DNA of 64,000 bases from Bradyrhizobium liaoningense. Lineage in GTDB: Bacteria; Pseudomonadota; Alphaproteobacteria; Rhizobiales; Xanthobacteraceae. The position numbers were made by a program, and so were the translations under genes. Below are positions 18,745 to 26,868 of the stretch, piece after piece (the first letter of the stretch is position 1; each line of letters starts with the position of its first letter). The stretch lies in assembly GCF_018130825.1 (NCBI RefSeq), contig NZ_JAFCJS010000002.1, forward strand, positions 806,001 through 870,000, written 5' to 3'. The notes under the pieces are model-generated. The model was given only the letters and a program-made list of their open reading frames with translations. It was not told the DNA's origin and did no database searches.

Positions 18745-19182
18745 TCACCCCGCATACGCCTTATCCAGCTCCGCGATCACGATCTTCCGCATGCCCATCA
18801 TCGCCTGCATGACGCGGTTCGCCCTGGTGCGGTCGGGATCGCCGAGATAGCGGCCGAGCGCCGTCGGGATCACCTGCCAGGACAGGCCGAACTTGTCCTT
18901 GAGCCAGCCGCACCGCGATTCCTCGCCGCCGTCGGCGGTGAGCGCTTTCCAGAAATAGTCGACCTCGCCTTGCGTCTCGACGCTGATGAAGAACGACACC
19001 GCCTCATTGAAACGGTATTGCGGCCCGCCATTGAGCGCGTGGAAGCGCTGGCCCTCCAGCTCGAACACCGCCATGAAGTCGCTGACGGTGTCGACCTTGG
19101 CATTGGGAAACACCGATTTGTAGAACGCGACCGCCTCGGGGACGTTGTTGTCGAACCAGAGAAACGGCGTGATCGAGGTCAT
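18745..19182 (-). CDS. VOC family protein (PhnB / glyoxalase-like)
   Basis: This 145-residue protein is of the PhnB-like (COG3865) group of the vicinal oxygen chelate superfamily. It opens ITPFLWFDNNVPEAVAFYKSVFPNA and contains GGPQYRFNEAVSFFISVETQGEVDYFW, a pattern typical of 3-demethylubiquinone methyltransferase-domain annotations. These are usually small cytoplasmic dimers of unknown substrate. It is divergent from the GST at 19431. No enzymatic function can be assigned. Confidence 0.85.
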   Translation of the reverse strand: MTSITPFLWFDNNVPEAVAFYKSVFPNAKVDTVSDFMAVFELEGQRFHALNGGPQYRFNEAVSFFISVETQGEVDYFWKALTADGGEESRCGWLKDKFGLSWQVIPTALGRYLGDPDRTRANRVMQAMMGMRKIVIAELDKAYAG

Positions 19183-19276
19183 GGGCGGGATCCTTTCGGC
19201 TTGGGCGGGGCGCGCTGGTGCTCCAAGGACGCGGGCGGGAGGGGCGTTCCGACAATGGGGACGGGATTTTTCTTGT

Positions 19277-19346
19277 AGCCCGGATGAGCGAAGCGATATC
19301 CGGGGCGACTATTCCCGCATATCGCTTCGCTCATGCGGGCTACGGG
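19277..19346. repeat. Palindromic repeat, tagcccgga-cgggcta type
   Basis: tagcccggatgagcgaagcg and cgcttcgctcatgcgggcta face each other with an inner atatccggggcgactattcccgcatat region. A relative lies at 47324-47413. Confidence 0.75.
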
Positions 19347-19430
19347 CTCCGCGAAATCGCGATAACCTGTCGGAAACCGCCCCGCCCGTTCGTCCTCTGG
19401 ACCAAAGCGCAATCAACCCCGGAGCCCCGG

Positions 19431-20078
19431 ATGCCCACCATCACCGCCTTCGAAACCTCGCCCGACCGCGGCCGCGGGCAGGCGCGTGACATGCGCGTTC
19501 GTTGGGCACTCGAAGAGGTCGGCCAAGCCTATGACGTCCGCCTCGTGTCGTTCGCGGCGATGAAGCAGCCGGCGCATCTTGCGCTGCATCCGTTCGGGCA
19601 GATCCCGACCTATGAGGACGGCGATCTCGCGCTGTTCGAAACCGGTGCGATCGTGCTGCATATTGCCGAGCGTCATGGCGGACTGCTGCCGACGGACAGC
19701 AACGCCAGGAGCCGCGCGATCGCATGGATGTTCGCCGCGCTGAACACGCTGGAGCCGCCGATCGTCGAGCTCGGCATGGCCATGCTGTTCGAGCGCGACA
19801 GGAGCTGGTACGCGGAGCGGCTGCCCATGTTGCAGGATCGCGTCCGCACCAGGCTCGGCGAATTGTCCCGCCGCCTCAGCGGTGCCGACTGGCTCGACGG
19901 CGCGTTCAGCGCCGGCGATCTCATGATGGTGACGGTGCTGCGCCGGCTGAACACCTCGGGCCTGCTGGACGAGTATCCCGATATCGCCGCCTATGTCGCC
20001 CGCGGCGAGGCGCGGCCGGCTTTCCGGCGCGCGTTCGATGCGCAGCTTGCGGTGTTCAACGCGGCGTCGCGGTCGTAG
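19431..20078 (+). CDS. Glutathione S-transferase family protein
   Basis: This cytosolic 215-residue enzyme conjugates or reduces substrates with glutathione. The N-terminal thioredoxin-like domain holds FGQIPTYEDGDLALFETGAI, which includes the cis-Pro and the E-T glutathione-binding pair. The all-helical C-terminal domain runs from about residue 90. The start is ATG 19431, giving MPTITAFETSPDRG. Substrates cannot be inferred. Confidence 0.88.
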   Translation: MPTITAFETSPDRGRGQARDMRVRWALEEVGQAYDVRLVSFAAMKQPAHLALHPFGQIPTYEDGDLALFETGAIVLHIAERHGGLLPTDSNARSRAIAWMFAALNTLEPPIVELGMAMLFERDRSWYAERLPMLQDRVRTRLGELSRRLSGADWLDGAFSAGDLMMVTVLRRLNTSGLLDEYPDIAAYVARGEARPAFRRAFDAQLAVFNAASRS

Positions 20079-20213
20079 GGTGGGTTAGCTGTACGGCCAA
20101 GCGAAGCGCAGATCGCGCGGCGTAACCCACCGCTTCTGTCGCCGCGGATGGTGAAGTGGTGGGTTACGCCACGGGACTGCGCTTCGCGCAGCCCGGGGCT
20201 AACCCACCCTACG
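20075..20213. repeat. Palindromic repeat, tagggtgggtta type
   Basis: The outer arms gtagggtgggttagc and gctaacccaccctacgc and the inner arms gtaacccaccgc and gtggtgggttacgcc form nested hairpins. The element begins at the GST stop codon. Confidence 0.85.
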
Positions 20214-20225
20214 CTAACTATCGCT

Positions 20226-20777
20226 TCAACTCAGCGACGCCAGCTCGCGCGCGAGGTTGGCGCGGGCCTGCCGGTCGAAGATCGCAGCGAAGTCCGGATC
20301 GGGAAAGATGATCTCGCGCGCCGCGAAATGGCGGAGCACCCGGGCGCGGCCGATGCGATAGTCGTCCTCGCTGACATGGATGAACTCCCGGCGGATCGCA
20401 GCGGCATAGGCGTCGTAGCGCGCGGGATCAGTGCCGAGAATGCTGAGGTCGATCGAGATCAGGATCGCCCCGAGACGATCGCCGGCGGGAACGTCATGCG
20501 TTTTCGTCAGGCGGATCAGGCGACCAACCTCCTGGCGAAGCTCAGCGCGAACGTTCTGCTCGGCGAGCTCTGCGCTGCGCTCCTCGTTGTCCGGCCGGGT
20601 CGGATCGTAGACGACGTCATGCCACCAGATCGCCTCCGACAGCGTCTCACGCTCGGCGGCCGAAAGCCCGCCGACACGCGCGAGCGCGGCCAGGCAATCC
20701 TCGATATGCGCCAGATTGTGGTAGTGGCGGCCGGGTGCCGCATAGGCAGCGGCCAGTTCCTCGCGGGTCATCGGCAA
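20226..20777 (-). CDS. HD-domain metal-dependent phosphohydrolase-like protein
   Basis: This 183-residue predicted phosphohydrolase is of the COG4339 type. The metal-binding histidines stand in HYHNLAHI (18-25) and the HD pair in WWHDVVYDP (51-59), followed by the characteristic DNEERSAELA. Substrates of this family are unknown, and nucleotides are a guess. It lies between repeats and has no operon partner. Confidence 0.82.
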   Translation of the reverse strand: MPMTREELAAAYAAPGRHYHNLAHIEDCLAALARVGGLSAAERETLSEAIWWHDVVYDPTRPDNEERSAELAEQNVRAELRQEVGRLIRLTKTHDVPAGDRLGAILISIDLSILGTDPARYDAYAAAIRREFIHVSEDDYRIGRARVLRHFAAREIIFPDPDFAAIFDRQARANLARELASLS

Positions 20778-20866
20778 GGTGTCATTCCTCGAACAATTCC
20801 TTGAACAGCATCTGACGCGAGTTGACGACGTGGATCAAGTCGTAGGTCGTGCCCCACACTCAGCCG

Positions 20867-20992
20867 TCGTCCTGGCGAAAGCCAGGACCCATAACCACAG
20901 GGAAGAGTTTGACGAAGACTCGTGGTTCGGTACTGCGACTGTCCACAACGATAGATTCCGCGGTATGGGTCCTGGCTTTCGCCAGGACGACA
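20867..20992. repeat. Inverted repeat, cctggcgaaagccagg type
   Basis: cgtcctggcgaaagccagga and tcctggctttcgccaggacg lie about 100 bases apart with agactcgtggttcggtactg between them, closely matching the element at 18460-18583. No gene is visible in the rest of 20778-21076. Confidence 0.85.
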
Positions 20993-21076
20993 GCGTGGTT
21001 TGGCGAATTCCGCGAGCCCATTGCATCCACCACCCCGCCCCTGCATGCTGGCTCCGCCCACACGGAGGAGCCGCCC

Positions 21077-21772
21077 ATGCTGACCCTCTATTCCTACCCC
21101 GAGCTGTTCGGCGTCGCCGACAACAACGGCTACGGCCTCAAGGTCTACGCCTTCCTCAAGCTCGCAGGCGTGCCGTTCGTGCACGAGCACATCTTCGATG
21201 CCTCCGCCGCGCCGCGCGGGCAACTGCCTTATGTCGTCGACGACGGCGAGACCATCGGCGACAGCGAGACCATCATCGCGCATGCGATCGCGAAATATCG
21301 CCTGACCATCGATGCCGCGCTGTCACAGGCCGCACGGCGCACCAATCATCTCGTCACGCGCATGCTGGACGATCTCTACTGGGTGATGTCGTATTCGCGC
21401 TGGAAGGACGAGCGCTTCTATCCGGCGTTCCGCGACGGTTTTATCGCGCAGCATCCGCAGGTGAGTGCGGAGGGGTTCGAGAAGGCGAAGGCGTACAACG
21501 CGCAGCGCTATCACTACCAGGGCATCGGCCGCTACACGCCCGATCAGGCCTATGCGCGGGGGCTCGCCGATCTGCAGGTGCTGGCGGAGATCGTGCCGGC
21601 CACGGGCTTCGTCCATGGCGCCGCGCCTGGTAGCATCGATGCCGGCATCTACGGCTTTGTCGCCAACATCTATTATTTTTCGATCCCGACGCCGCTGAAG
21701 GCCTTCGTCGATGCGCACGAGAACCTCGTCGCGCATTGCGAGCGGGTGCATGCGATGGTGACGGGAACGTAG
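21077..21772 (+). CDS. Glutathione S-transferase-like protein (metaxin/Tom37-type)
   Basis: This 231-residue protein has an N-terminal thioredoxin fold (MLTLYSYPELFGVADNNGYG, with GQLPYVVDDGETIGDSETII as the glutathione-binding motif) and a long helical C-terminal domain. The pattern resembles fungal- and metaxin-like GSTs found in proteobacteria. A GGAGGAG sequence precedes ATG 21077. The gene is flanked by repeats on both sides, and its substrate is unknown. Confidence 0.85.
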   Translation: MLTLYSYPELFGVADNNGYGLKVYAFLKLAGVPFVHEHIFDASAAPRGQLPYVVDDGETIGDSETIIAHAIAKYRLTIDAALSQAARRTNHLVTRMLDDLYWVMSYSRWKDERFYPAFRDGFIAQHPQVSAEGFEKAKAYNAQRYHYQGIGRYTPDQAYARGLADLQVLAEIVPATGFVHGAAPGSIDAGIYGFVANIYYFSIPTPLKAFVDAHENLVAHCERVHAMVTGT

Positions 21773-21881
21773 GGTGGGTTAGCTCGCGGCCGCGCGAAGC
21801 GCGTCCGCGGGCGTAACCCACCACTTCTGTCTCCGCGGAAACCAAAGAGGTGGGTTACGCCTTCGGCTAACCCACCCTACG
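21769..21881. repeat. Palindromic repeat, tagggtgggtta type
   Basis: The arms gtagggtgggttagctcg and cggctaacccaccctacgg enclose gcgcgaagcgcgtccgcggg and ggtgggttacgcc. The element starts at the stop codon of the preceding gene, like its relatives at 18292 and 20075. Confidence 0.85.
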
Positions 21882-21891
21882 GCACCGTTTT

Positions 21892-22326
21892 CTACCGCAT
21901 CGTGATCGCGAGACCGCTGAGATCCGCATTCGCCATCAGGCCGACCTGCGTGCCGGTCAGCTCCAGCACCGCGCCCTTCTGGTTGGTGAGCACGATGGCG
22001 CGGGCGCCGCGGCCCACCGCAAGGCCCGCGCCGGCGGCGCCGTAGACGCCGGCAACGTCGGAGGGACGGTTGATGTTGGAGACGCGGCCACGCAACACGG
22101 TCTTGGATCCCCCGAACACGAGGCCGTAGTCGAGCCCGCCGGTCGAGAGCCCGTAGGAGCGGCCGCGGAAGTTCAGCACGCCGCTCCCGCCGGAGCCGCC
22201 GATGATCCAGCCCGCCTTGTAGATCGTCAGCACCACGGTGCCGCCGTCGGCCAGCGCCGAGGTCGAAAGGCCGGCAAGCGCGGCAATGGCGACCAGCGCG
22301 GCGCGAAGGGGGCTAGCGATCTTCAT
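21892..22326 (-). CDS. Small exported Gly-rich protein of unknown function
   Basis: This 144-residue exported protein starts at ATG 22326, after GGAGAC. Its signal peptide (MKIASPLRAALVAIAALAGLSTSALA) is followed by a beta- and Gly-rich domain (GWIIGGSGGSGVLNFRGRSYG...DVAGVYGAAGAGLAVGRG). The C-terminus is VGLMANADLSGLAITMR. The Gly-rich strand pattern recalls SYLF/Ysc84-type lipid-binding domains, but the match is not close enough to name. Its function is unknown. Confidence 0.72.
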   Translation of the reverse strand: MKIASPLRAALVAIAALAGLSTSALADGGTVVLTIYKAGWIIGGSGGSGVLNFRGRSYGLSTGGLDYGLVFGGSKTVLRGRVSNINRPSDVAGVYGAAGAGLAVGRGARAIVLTNQKGAVLELTGTQVGLMANADLSGLAITMR

Positions 22327-22798
22327 GGAGTGTCTCCGGGGGCTATTTTTCAAGGGAGGGACGCGAATCAGACGAGCCGAATCTATCCGATCGATCGCGG
22401 CGGCAACATGATGGGGCGGACAAGGGGCGCGGTCTGCGGCCACGCACCCAACTGTCATCGCCCGGTTCAACCGGGCGATCCACTATTCCAGAGGCGCCTG
22501 AGATTGAACCGAGAAGCCGCGGCGTACTGGATGCCCCGGTCAAGCCGGGGCATGACCGCGGAGGTTGGGATCGCAGCACAGGCCAACCGCATCATGCCAT
22601 TCTGCCCCTGTTTTGCCCGACGGCGCAAACGAAATATTTCGTCGTTCCCGAAATCAAAAAAGATCAATGATTTCGGCTTGGTCTCTACTGTGCATGGGGT
22701 TGTTTTCGCATTTTTTGTCTTTGCCCCTCGGCAACCCGATTGCAACTCCCCCGCATCCCGCTACGCTCCTGCTCCCGACACGCCCACGAGGTGATGCC
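22327..22798. other. Gene-free stretch with one palindromic repeat
   Basis: The only structure seen is the repeat at 22448-22560. 22600-22740 is AT-richer (for example cgaaatatttcg and aaaaaagatcaatgatttcg) and probably contains the promoter of the RidA gene. No convincing short gene was found. Confidence 0.5.
22448..22560. repeat. Palindromic repeat, cgcccggtt-aaccgggcg type
   Basis: tcgcccggttcaaccgggcga and gccccggtcaagccggggc are two hairpins. They share agccgcggcgtactgga with the element in the thiE-thiC gap. Confidence 0.75.
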
Positions 22799-23182
22799 AT
22801 GCCGATCCAGCATTTCGCGGCCCCGCCGCACGTCAAGGCGCCGCCGCTGTCCTTTGCGACGCGCGTCGGCGACTTGCTGTTCGTCTCGGGCATTCCCGGC
22901 TTCGACGCCCATGGCGCGCTGCCCGACGGCTTCGATGCGCAGTTCGCCAATGTCGTCGTCAACATCAAGCGCGTGCTGGACGAGGCCGGGGCGACCTTGC
23001 GCGACCTCGCCAAGGTCAACGTGCTCTTGACCCGCGCCTCGGACGTTGCCGCCATGAACGCGCTCTATGCCGGCGCCTTCGGCCCGCCGCCCTACCCGGC
23101 GCGCACCACATGCGTGGTGCATGCGCTGCCCGATCCGAGGATGCTGATCGAGATCGAGGCGGTGGCGTCGCTCGCGAAGTGA
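22799..23182 (+). CDS. RidA-family protein (enamine/imine deaminase-like)
   Basis: RidA-type proteins hydrolyse reactive enamine or imine intermediates in the cytoplasm. The 127-residue protein has the family hallmarks GDLLFVSGIPGFDAHG, INIKRVLDEAGATLRDLAKVNV-like pairing, and the C-terminal PARTTCVVHALPDPRMLIEIEAVA. This includes the arginine that binds the substrate carboxylate (PARTT). It stands alone after a gene-free region. A divergent role in amino-acid metabolism cannot be specified. Confidence 0.88.
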   Translation: MPIQHFAAPPHVKAPPLSFATRVGDLLFVSGIPGFDAHGALPDGFDAQFANVVVNIKRVLDEAGATLRDLAKVNVLLTRASDVAAMNALYAGAFGPPPYPARTTCVVHALPDPRMLIEIEAVASLAK

Positions 23183-23339
23183 ACCGCGGTTTGGACACCT
23201 GTGGCCTGCCGGGCACGCGGCCGAACCAAATGCCCTGCATCGCCTGACATGTCCGTGAAACGGCGGCTCCCGGCTTGCAAAGGACCGGCTTTTCCCGCAC
23301 GAATTTTCGCGTCATTCTTCCCCCACAAGGAGATACTTC

Positions 23340-23600
23340 ATGCGTCGCGTTCTCGCCCTCTGTGCCGTTGCCGGCATCGCTAGTTCCGTGTTCGCCGTGC
23401 CCGCATCCGCAGCGCCGGGCTATTACGTGATCCGGTGGGACAACACCGGCATCTGTCAGGTCTGGAACGAGGACCTGAAGTACAAGCCGTTCCAGTGGGG
23501 CGTGTCGACCTACAAGGTCGTCAGCAAGCCGGCCCCGACCTTCCAGCAGGCGTCCGACCTGCAGATCAAGATGCGCGCCGAGCGCCGCTGCACGCTCTAG
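23340..23600 (+). CDS. Small exported protein, paralogue 1 (IRW-TG-CQ-W motif)
   Basis: This 86-residue precursor has a signal peptide (MRRVLALCAVAGIASSVFAVPASA). The mature domain of about 60 residues carries YYVIRWDNTGICQVWNED. It contains two cysteines, C38 and C84. The gene 240 bases downstream encodes a related protein with the same core. AAGGAG precedes the ATG, and a strong terminator follows. The function is unknown; the pattern suggests a disulfide-stabilised periplasmic protein. Confidence 0.78.
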   Translation: MRRVLALCAVAGIASSVFAVPASAAPGYYVIRWDNTGICQVWNEDLKYKPFQWGVSTYKVVSKPAPTFQQASDLQIKMRAERRCTL

Positions 23601-23626
23601 GCTTTACGCGACATACCAGATTGAAA

Positions 23627-23662
23627 AGGGCGGATCGTGCGAGCGGTCCGCCCTTCCTCTTT
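23627..23662 (+). terminator. Rho-independent terminator
   Basis: gggcggatc and ggtccgccc form a GC-rich hairpin followed by ttcctcttttt, just after the first small secreted gene. Confidence 0.8.
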
Positions 23663-23839
23663 TTGCGGACCGCCCTTTTTTCAGCCGACAGCGCGCATTT
23701 CCAGCGCCCGCTGTTTGAACCTCGTCGGCGCGCGGAACTACTCACATCTTGTCCGGGGCGCAGGCCAAGAAGCGCTCCGCGCCACTCCTCCCCATCATTG
23801 TCGGGAGGCGCATCACATCTTTCATTTGAGGAGCTGATC

Positions 23840-24091
23840 ATGCGTCGTCTTTCCATGCTGTGCGCTGCTGCGGGTCTTGCCGTCACCGCCTTCGTCGCCG
23901 CGAGCCCTGCCGAAGCCAGCTATCATCTGATCCGCTGGCACGACACCGGCTTCTGCCAGATCTGGGACGAGAGCCTCCCGACCACGCCGTGGCCGGCCGG
24001 CTATCACCGCGCCAGCGCGACCGTGCCGACCTTCCTCGACGCGCTCGTGGTGAAAGACAATGCGCTGAAGGCCGGTCACTGCACCTGGTAA
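23840..24091 (+). CDS. Small exported protein, paralogue 2 (IRW-TG-CQ-W motif)
   Basis: This 83-residue precursor starts at ATG 23840 after GAGGAG. It has a signal peptide (MRRLSMLCAAAGLAVTAFVAASPAEA) and a mature domain opening YHLIRWHDTGFCQIWDES. Compared with the upstream paralogue, the I-R-W, T-G-x-C-Q and W-x-E positions and the C-terminal Cys are conserved, while the middle differs (PTTPWPAG versus KYKPFQWG). The pair is a tandem duplication with separate terminators. Its role is unknown. Confidence 0.78.
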   Translation: MRRLSMLCAAAGLAVTAFVAASPAEASYHLIRWHDTGFCQIWDESLPTTPWPAGYHRASATVPTFLDALVVKDNALKAGHCTW

Positions 24092-24117
24092 GATTCGATC
24101 GGCGGACGACAAGGGCC

Positions 24118-24155
24118 GGGCAAGGATGCGATGCTAGCATCCTTGCCCGTTCGCG
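24118..24155 (+). terminator. Rho-independent terminator
   Basis: gggcaaggatgc and gcatccttgccc form a perfect 12-base stem after the second small secreted gene, followed by gttcgcgttt. Confidence 0.75.
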
Positions 24156-24210
24156 TTTCCATCCAGCGTTTCTATCCAGTCTTTCTGTTAAGTCCTGGCG
24201 GGATCAATCG

Positions 24211-24843
24211 ATGCGCACGCTCACCACGACGGCAGCCATCTTGTCACTCGCGCTCGTCTCCGCGGCGCCGGCGCAGGCGCCGCAATCCTTCCGCGTGATC
24301 TCGCCGATCTTCGGCCAGCTCGTCAGCTTCGCGATGCCGTCGAATTTCGCGGTGGTGTTCGAGAACACCAAAGGCGGCCACTACATCCGCGAAGCCGTGC
24401 CGAAGGGCGAGACGCCCGAGCAGTGGACCCAGATGATCACGGTCACCGGCGAGAAGGGCATGACGCTGACGCCGGATGCATCGCCGGAAAGCTTTGCGGG
24501 CACCATTGCCGGCGGCTTCAGATCGGCCTGCCCCGACAGCTTCGCAGCGCAGCCGCTCGGCGCCATGACATTCGGTCGCTTCGAGGCTTTCGCTGCCGTG
24601 ATCGGCTGCGGCCGCATCGACAGCGGCCCGACCCGGCACAGCGAGACCGCGCTGCTGATCACGCTGAAGGGCACCACCGACTATTACACCATCCAATGGG
24701 CCGAGCGCGGCCCCGAGAGCGACGAGCCGCCGGTCAGGGACGAACGCTGGCAAGCCCGCCTGAACGATCTCAATCCGATCGCCCTCTGCCCGATCGTGCC
24801 AGGCGAAGCCGCGCCCTATCCGAGCTGCGTGAACAAGAGCTGA
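24211..24843 (+). CDS. Exported protein of unknown function
   Basis: This 210-residue protein starts at ATG 24211 with a signal peptide (MRTLTTTAAILSLALVSAAPAQA). The mature part opens FRVISPIFGQLVSFAMPSNF and has two halves joined around GTIAGGFRSACPDSF. It contains four Cys (ACPDS, GCGR, LCPI, SCVN), likely paired in the periplasm. It follows the tandem small secreted proteins but is separated by a terminator. I do not recognise a family with known function. Confidence 0.75.
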   Translation: MRTLTTTAAILSLALVSAAPAQAPQSFRVISPIFGQLVSFAMPSNFAVVFENTKGGHYIREAVPKGETPEQWTQMITVTGEKGMTLTPDASPESFAGTIAGGFRSACPDSFAAQPLGAMTFGRFEAFAAVIGCGRIDSGPTRHSETALLITLKGTTDYYTIQWAERGPESDEPPVRDERWQARLNDLNPIALCPIVPGEAAPYPSCVNKS

Positions 24844-24865
24844 GCGCGCCGCAAGCTCAGGCCTC

Positions 24866-24955
24866 ATAGGGTGGGCAAAGCGCAAGCGTGCCCACCACTC
24901 CGTCCATCATGAAGAAGACCGTGGGCACGGCGCTTCGCGCCTTTGCCCACCCTAC
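24866..24955. repeat. Palindromic repeat, tagggtgggcaaag type
   Basis: catagggtgggcaaagcgc and gcgcctttgcccaccctacg bound the element, with gtgcccacca and gtgggcacgg inside. It is the same family as 18626-18730 and 46204-46299. Confidence 0.85.
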
Positions 24956-24973
24956 GAGATCTCACTCGATCTC

Positions 24974-25459
24974 TCAGGCGTCCTTGTGCGCGCCGGGATG
25001 GATCAGGACATCGCGCGCGGCGGCGAGGTCGATGAAGGCTTGCGCGGTGCCGCCGTGGTCGGGATGCATGCCCTTGGCGGCACGGCGGTAGGCCTGGTTG
25101 ATGTCGTCGCAGGTGAGCTGCACCGCGAGCGGCAGGCCCAGCATCTTGCGGGCGCGATCCTCGCTCGAAAGCTTCTTCGGCATCGCGTTGCGACGACCGA
25201 AGCGTGGCGCGGTCAGACCATGGAGGACCTCGAGCACCACACCGAGGCGGCGCTGCGCCGCCTGCGTGACGCTGTGATCGTCATTGACCAGAGCCTGGCG
25301 CAGCACCGGAAGCGCCTGCTCGGCGGCCTGCCGCAGCGTGGCATCCGTGCTCATCCGCACGATCTCGGCCACGACCCGGCCGGTCTCGGCCCAGTCGGCC
25401 GGCTGTGCCGTCCGCAGTCGTTCGAGAGCGAGTTTCCAGGATTCAAGCCGTTCCATCAT
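24974..25459 (-). CDS. DnaJ-domain protein with N-terminal helical region
   Basis: This 161-residue protein starts at ATG 25459 (MMERLESWKLAL); ATG 25456 is an alternative. Residues 1-90 are helical, with HEAT-like spacing (DATLRQAAEQALPVLRQAL). The C-terminal 65 residues form a J-domain-like fold: RKMLGLPLAVQLTCDDINQAYRRAAKGMHPDHGG carries the H-P-D signature needed to stimulate Hsp70. The J domain is C-terminal, unlike classical DnaJ. The client is unknown. Confidence 0.8.
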   Translation of the reverse strand: MMERLESWKLALERLRTAQPADWAETGRVVAEIVRMSTDATLRQAAEQALPVLRQALVNDDHSVTQAAQRRLGVVLEVLHGLTAPRFGRRNAMPKKLSSEDRARKMLGLPLAVQLTCDDINQAYRRAAKGMHPDHGGTAQAFIDLAAARDVLIHPGAHKDA

Positions 25460-25570
25460 GCGCGCAACGTTTAGCAATGAAGATCAGTATGCCAAGGCCG
25501 CCGTTTCCGCCCCCTTAATTTCGGGTTAGCCTTTCATGAAACTTAGAAACGAAATCGGGAGGAAAATGTC

Positions 25571-26338
25571 ATGGCATTGCTCGCAAACCACATCGCCGTC
25601 ATCACGGGCGCCGGTTCCGGCATCGGCCGGGCGATCGCGGCCGGCTATGCCCGCGAGGGCGCGCAAGTGGTGTTGCTCGACGTCAACGCCGACACCGTCG
25701 CGGAGGCCGCGCAGGAGATCCGCAAAGCCGGCGGCAAGGCGGAGAGCTTCGCGCTCGACGTGACCAGACGTGACGATTGCTTTGCGCTCGCAAAGCAGGT
25801 CGCGGGCAAGGTCGGACAGGTCTCGATCCTCGTCAACAATGCCGGCATCACCCGCCGCAACGCCTTCACGGCCGAGACCGAGACGGTGGCGAAGGACTGG
25901 AACGACATCATCTCGCTCAACCTCAACGGCGTCTTCAACATGACGCAGGCCTTTCTTAGCCCGCTGCGCGCGAGCAAAGGCCGCATCGTCAATATCGGCT
26001 CGATCCAGTCCTTCGTGCATCTGCGCACGCCGAGTTCGGCGGCGTACACGACCTCGAAACACGGCGTGCTCGGCTTCACCAAGGCGCTCGCGGTCGAGCT
26101 CGGCAAGGAAGGCGTCCGCGTCAACGCGATCGGGCCGGGCTTCATCGAGACCAACATCAACGCCCATGTGCGCGCGACCAATCCGGCGCTGGTGCAGACC
26201 TTCGTCGATCACACGCCGCTGGCGCGCACCGGCAAGCCCGAGGACATCGTGGGCCCCGCGATCTTCCTCGCCTCGGATCTGTCGGCCTACGTCACGGGCA
26301 CGATCGTGATGGTGGACGGCGGCTACCGGACGGTGTGA
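25571..26338 (+). CDS. Short-chain dehydrogenase/reductase (SDR)
   Basis: This 255-residue NAD(P)-dependent oxidoreductase is of the classical SDR type. It has cofactor motif TGAGSGIG (12-19), acidic D37 suggesting NAD preference, NNAG (89-92), and catalytic S144, Y159 and K163. The C-terminal signature is PEDIVGPAIFLASDLSAYVTG. Closest families by eye are FabG-like and gluconate or sugar dehydrogenases. It is a single gene without a pathway partner. AAATCGGGAGGAAA precedes the ATG. Confidence 0.92.
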   Translation: MALLANHIAVITGAGSGIGRAIAAGYAREGAQVVLLDVNADTVAEAAQEIRKAGGKAESFALDVTRRDDCFALAKQVAGKVGQVSILVNNAGITRRNAFTAETETVAKDWNDIISLNLNGVFNMTQAFLSPLRASKGRIVNIGSIQSFVHLRTPSSAAYTTSKHGVLGFTKALAVELGKEGVRVNAIGPGFIETNINAHVRATNPALVQTFVDHTPLARTGKPEDIVGPAIFLASDLSAYVTGTIVMVDGGYRTV

Positions 26339-26494
26339 GCGGCGCACTATCGTCGCCACGCGGCATCATCGCCGGCTGCGCTAGGCAAAGAGACGAAATT
26401 GCGGATCGAGATAGGTCCGCATCGCCATGCATCTTCTGCCAAACGCGGCCGCTTCGCGGCATTCCTGAGGTCATCTGGGTGCGATCGCGCGCAA

Positions 26495-26509
26495 TTAACC
26501 TTTCATTAA
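26495..26509 (+). promoter_or_regulatory. CtrA-type box (TTAA-N7-TTAA)
   Basis: TTAACCTTTCATTAA, followed by CC, is a perfect match to both CtrA half-sites with the 7-base spacer. It lies 93 bases before the ATG of the FlbD-like gene, a normal distance for a promoter site. Confidence 0.6.
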
Positions 26510-26601
26510 CCAAACCCGCCCACCGTGGTTTTACGGCCTGGGGGTCGTTTGTTCTCGATCCGCTTCCAGCGAAGGAAGCGGGCGTTGATCGGGGTGTGTT
26601 G

Positions 26602-26847
26602 ATGACCACTGTTCATGTCGCGGCGCCGCAGGACGCACAATTCCTCGCTCCGAACCAGATCGTTCCACTCCTGATCGGCGCAACCGTCGACGAGGTCGAG
26701 CGCGAGCTCGTGCTCCAGACGCTCGCCCGCTGCGACGGCAACCGCACACGCGCATCGCGCGTGCTCGGCCTGTCGGTGCGCACGCTGCGCAACAAGATCA
26801 GGCTCTATGCCGCCTCCGGCATCGAGGTGCCGACCTGTCAGGAGTAG
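26602..26847 (+). CDS. Fis-type DNA-binding protein, FlbD-like C-terminal domain only
   Basis: This 81-residue protein starts at ATG 26602. From residue 25 it matches the C-terminal DNA-binding domain of FlbD/NtrC-type activators: IGATVDEVERELVLQTL, then CDGNRTRASRVLGLSVRTLRNKI, the Fis helix-turn-helix. There is no receiver or AAA+ sigma-54 domain. Full-length FlbD controls flagellar genes in Caulobacter, where CtrA controls the flagellar cascade; a CtrA-type box lies upstream here. It may be an accessory or antagonistic regulator. Confidence 0.82.
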   Translation: MTTVHVAAPQDAQFLAPNQIVPLLIGATVDEVERELVLQTLARCDGNRTRASRVLGLSVRTLRNKIRLYAASGIEVPTCQE

Positions 26848-26868
26848 TGCGCAACTGCGTGCGGATGA

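Noticed and set aside
25515..25529. TTAATTTCGGGTTAG, a near CtrA box before the SDR gene
   Set aside because: One half-site has G instead of the last A, and there is no functional link, so it is likely chance.
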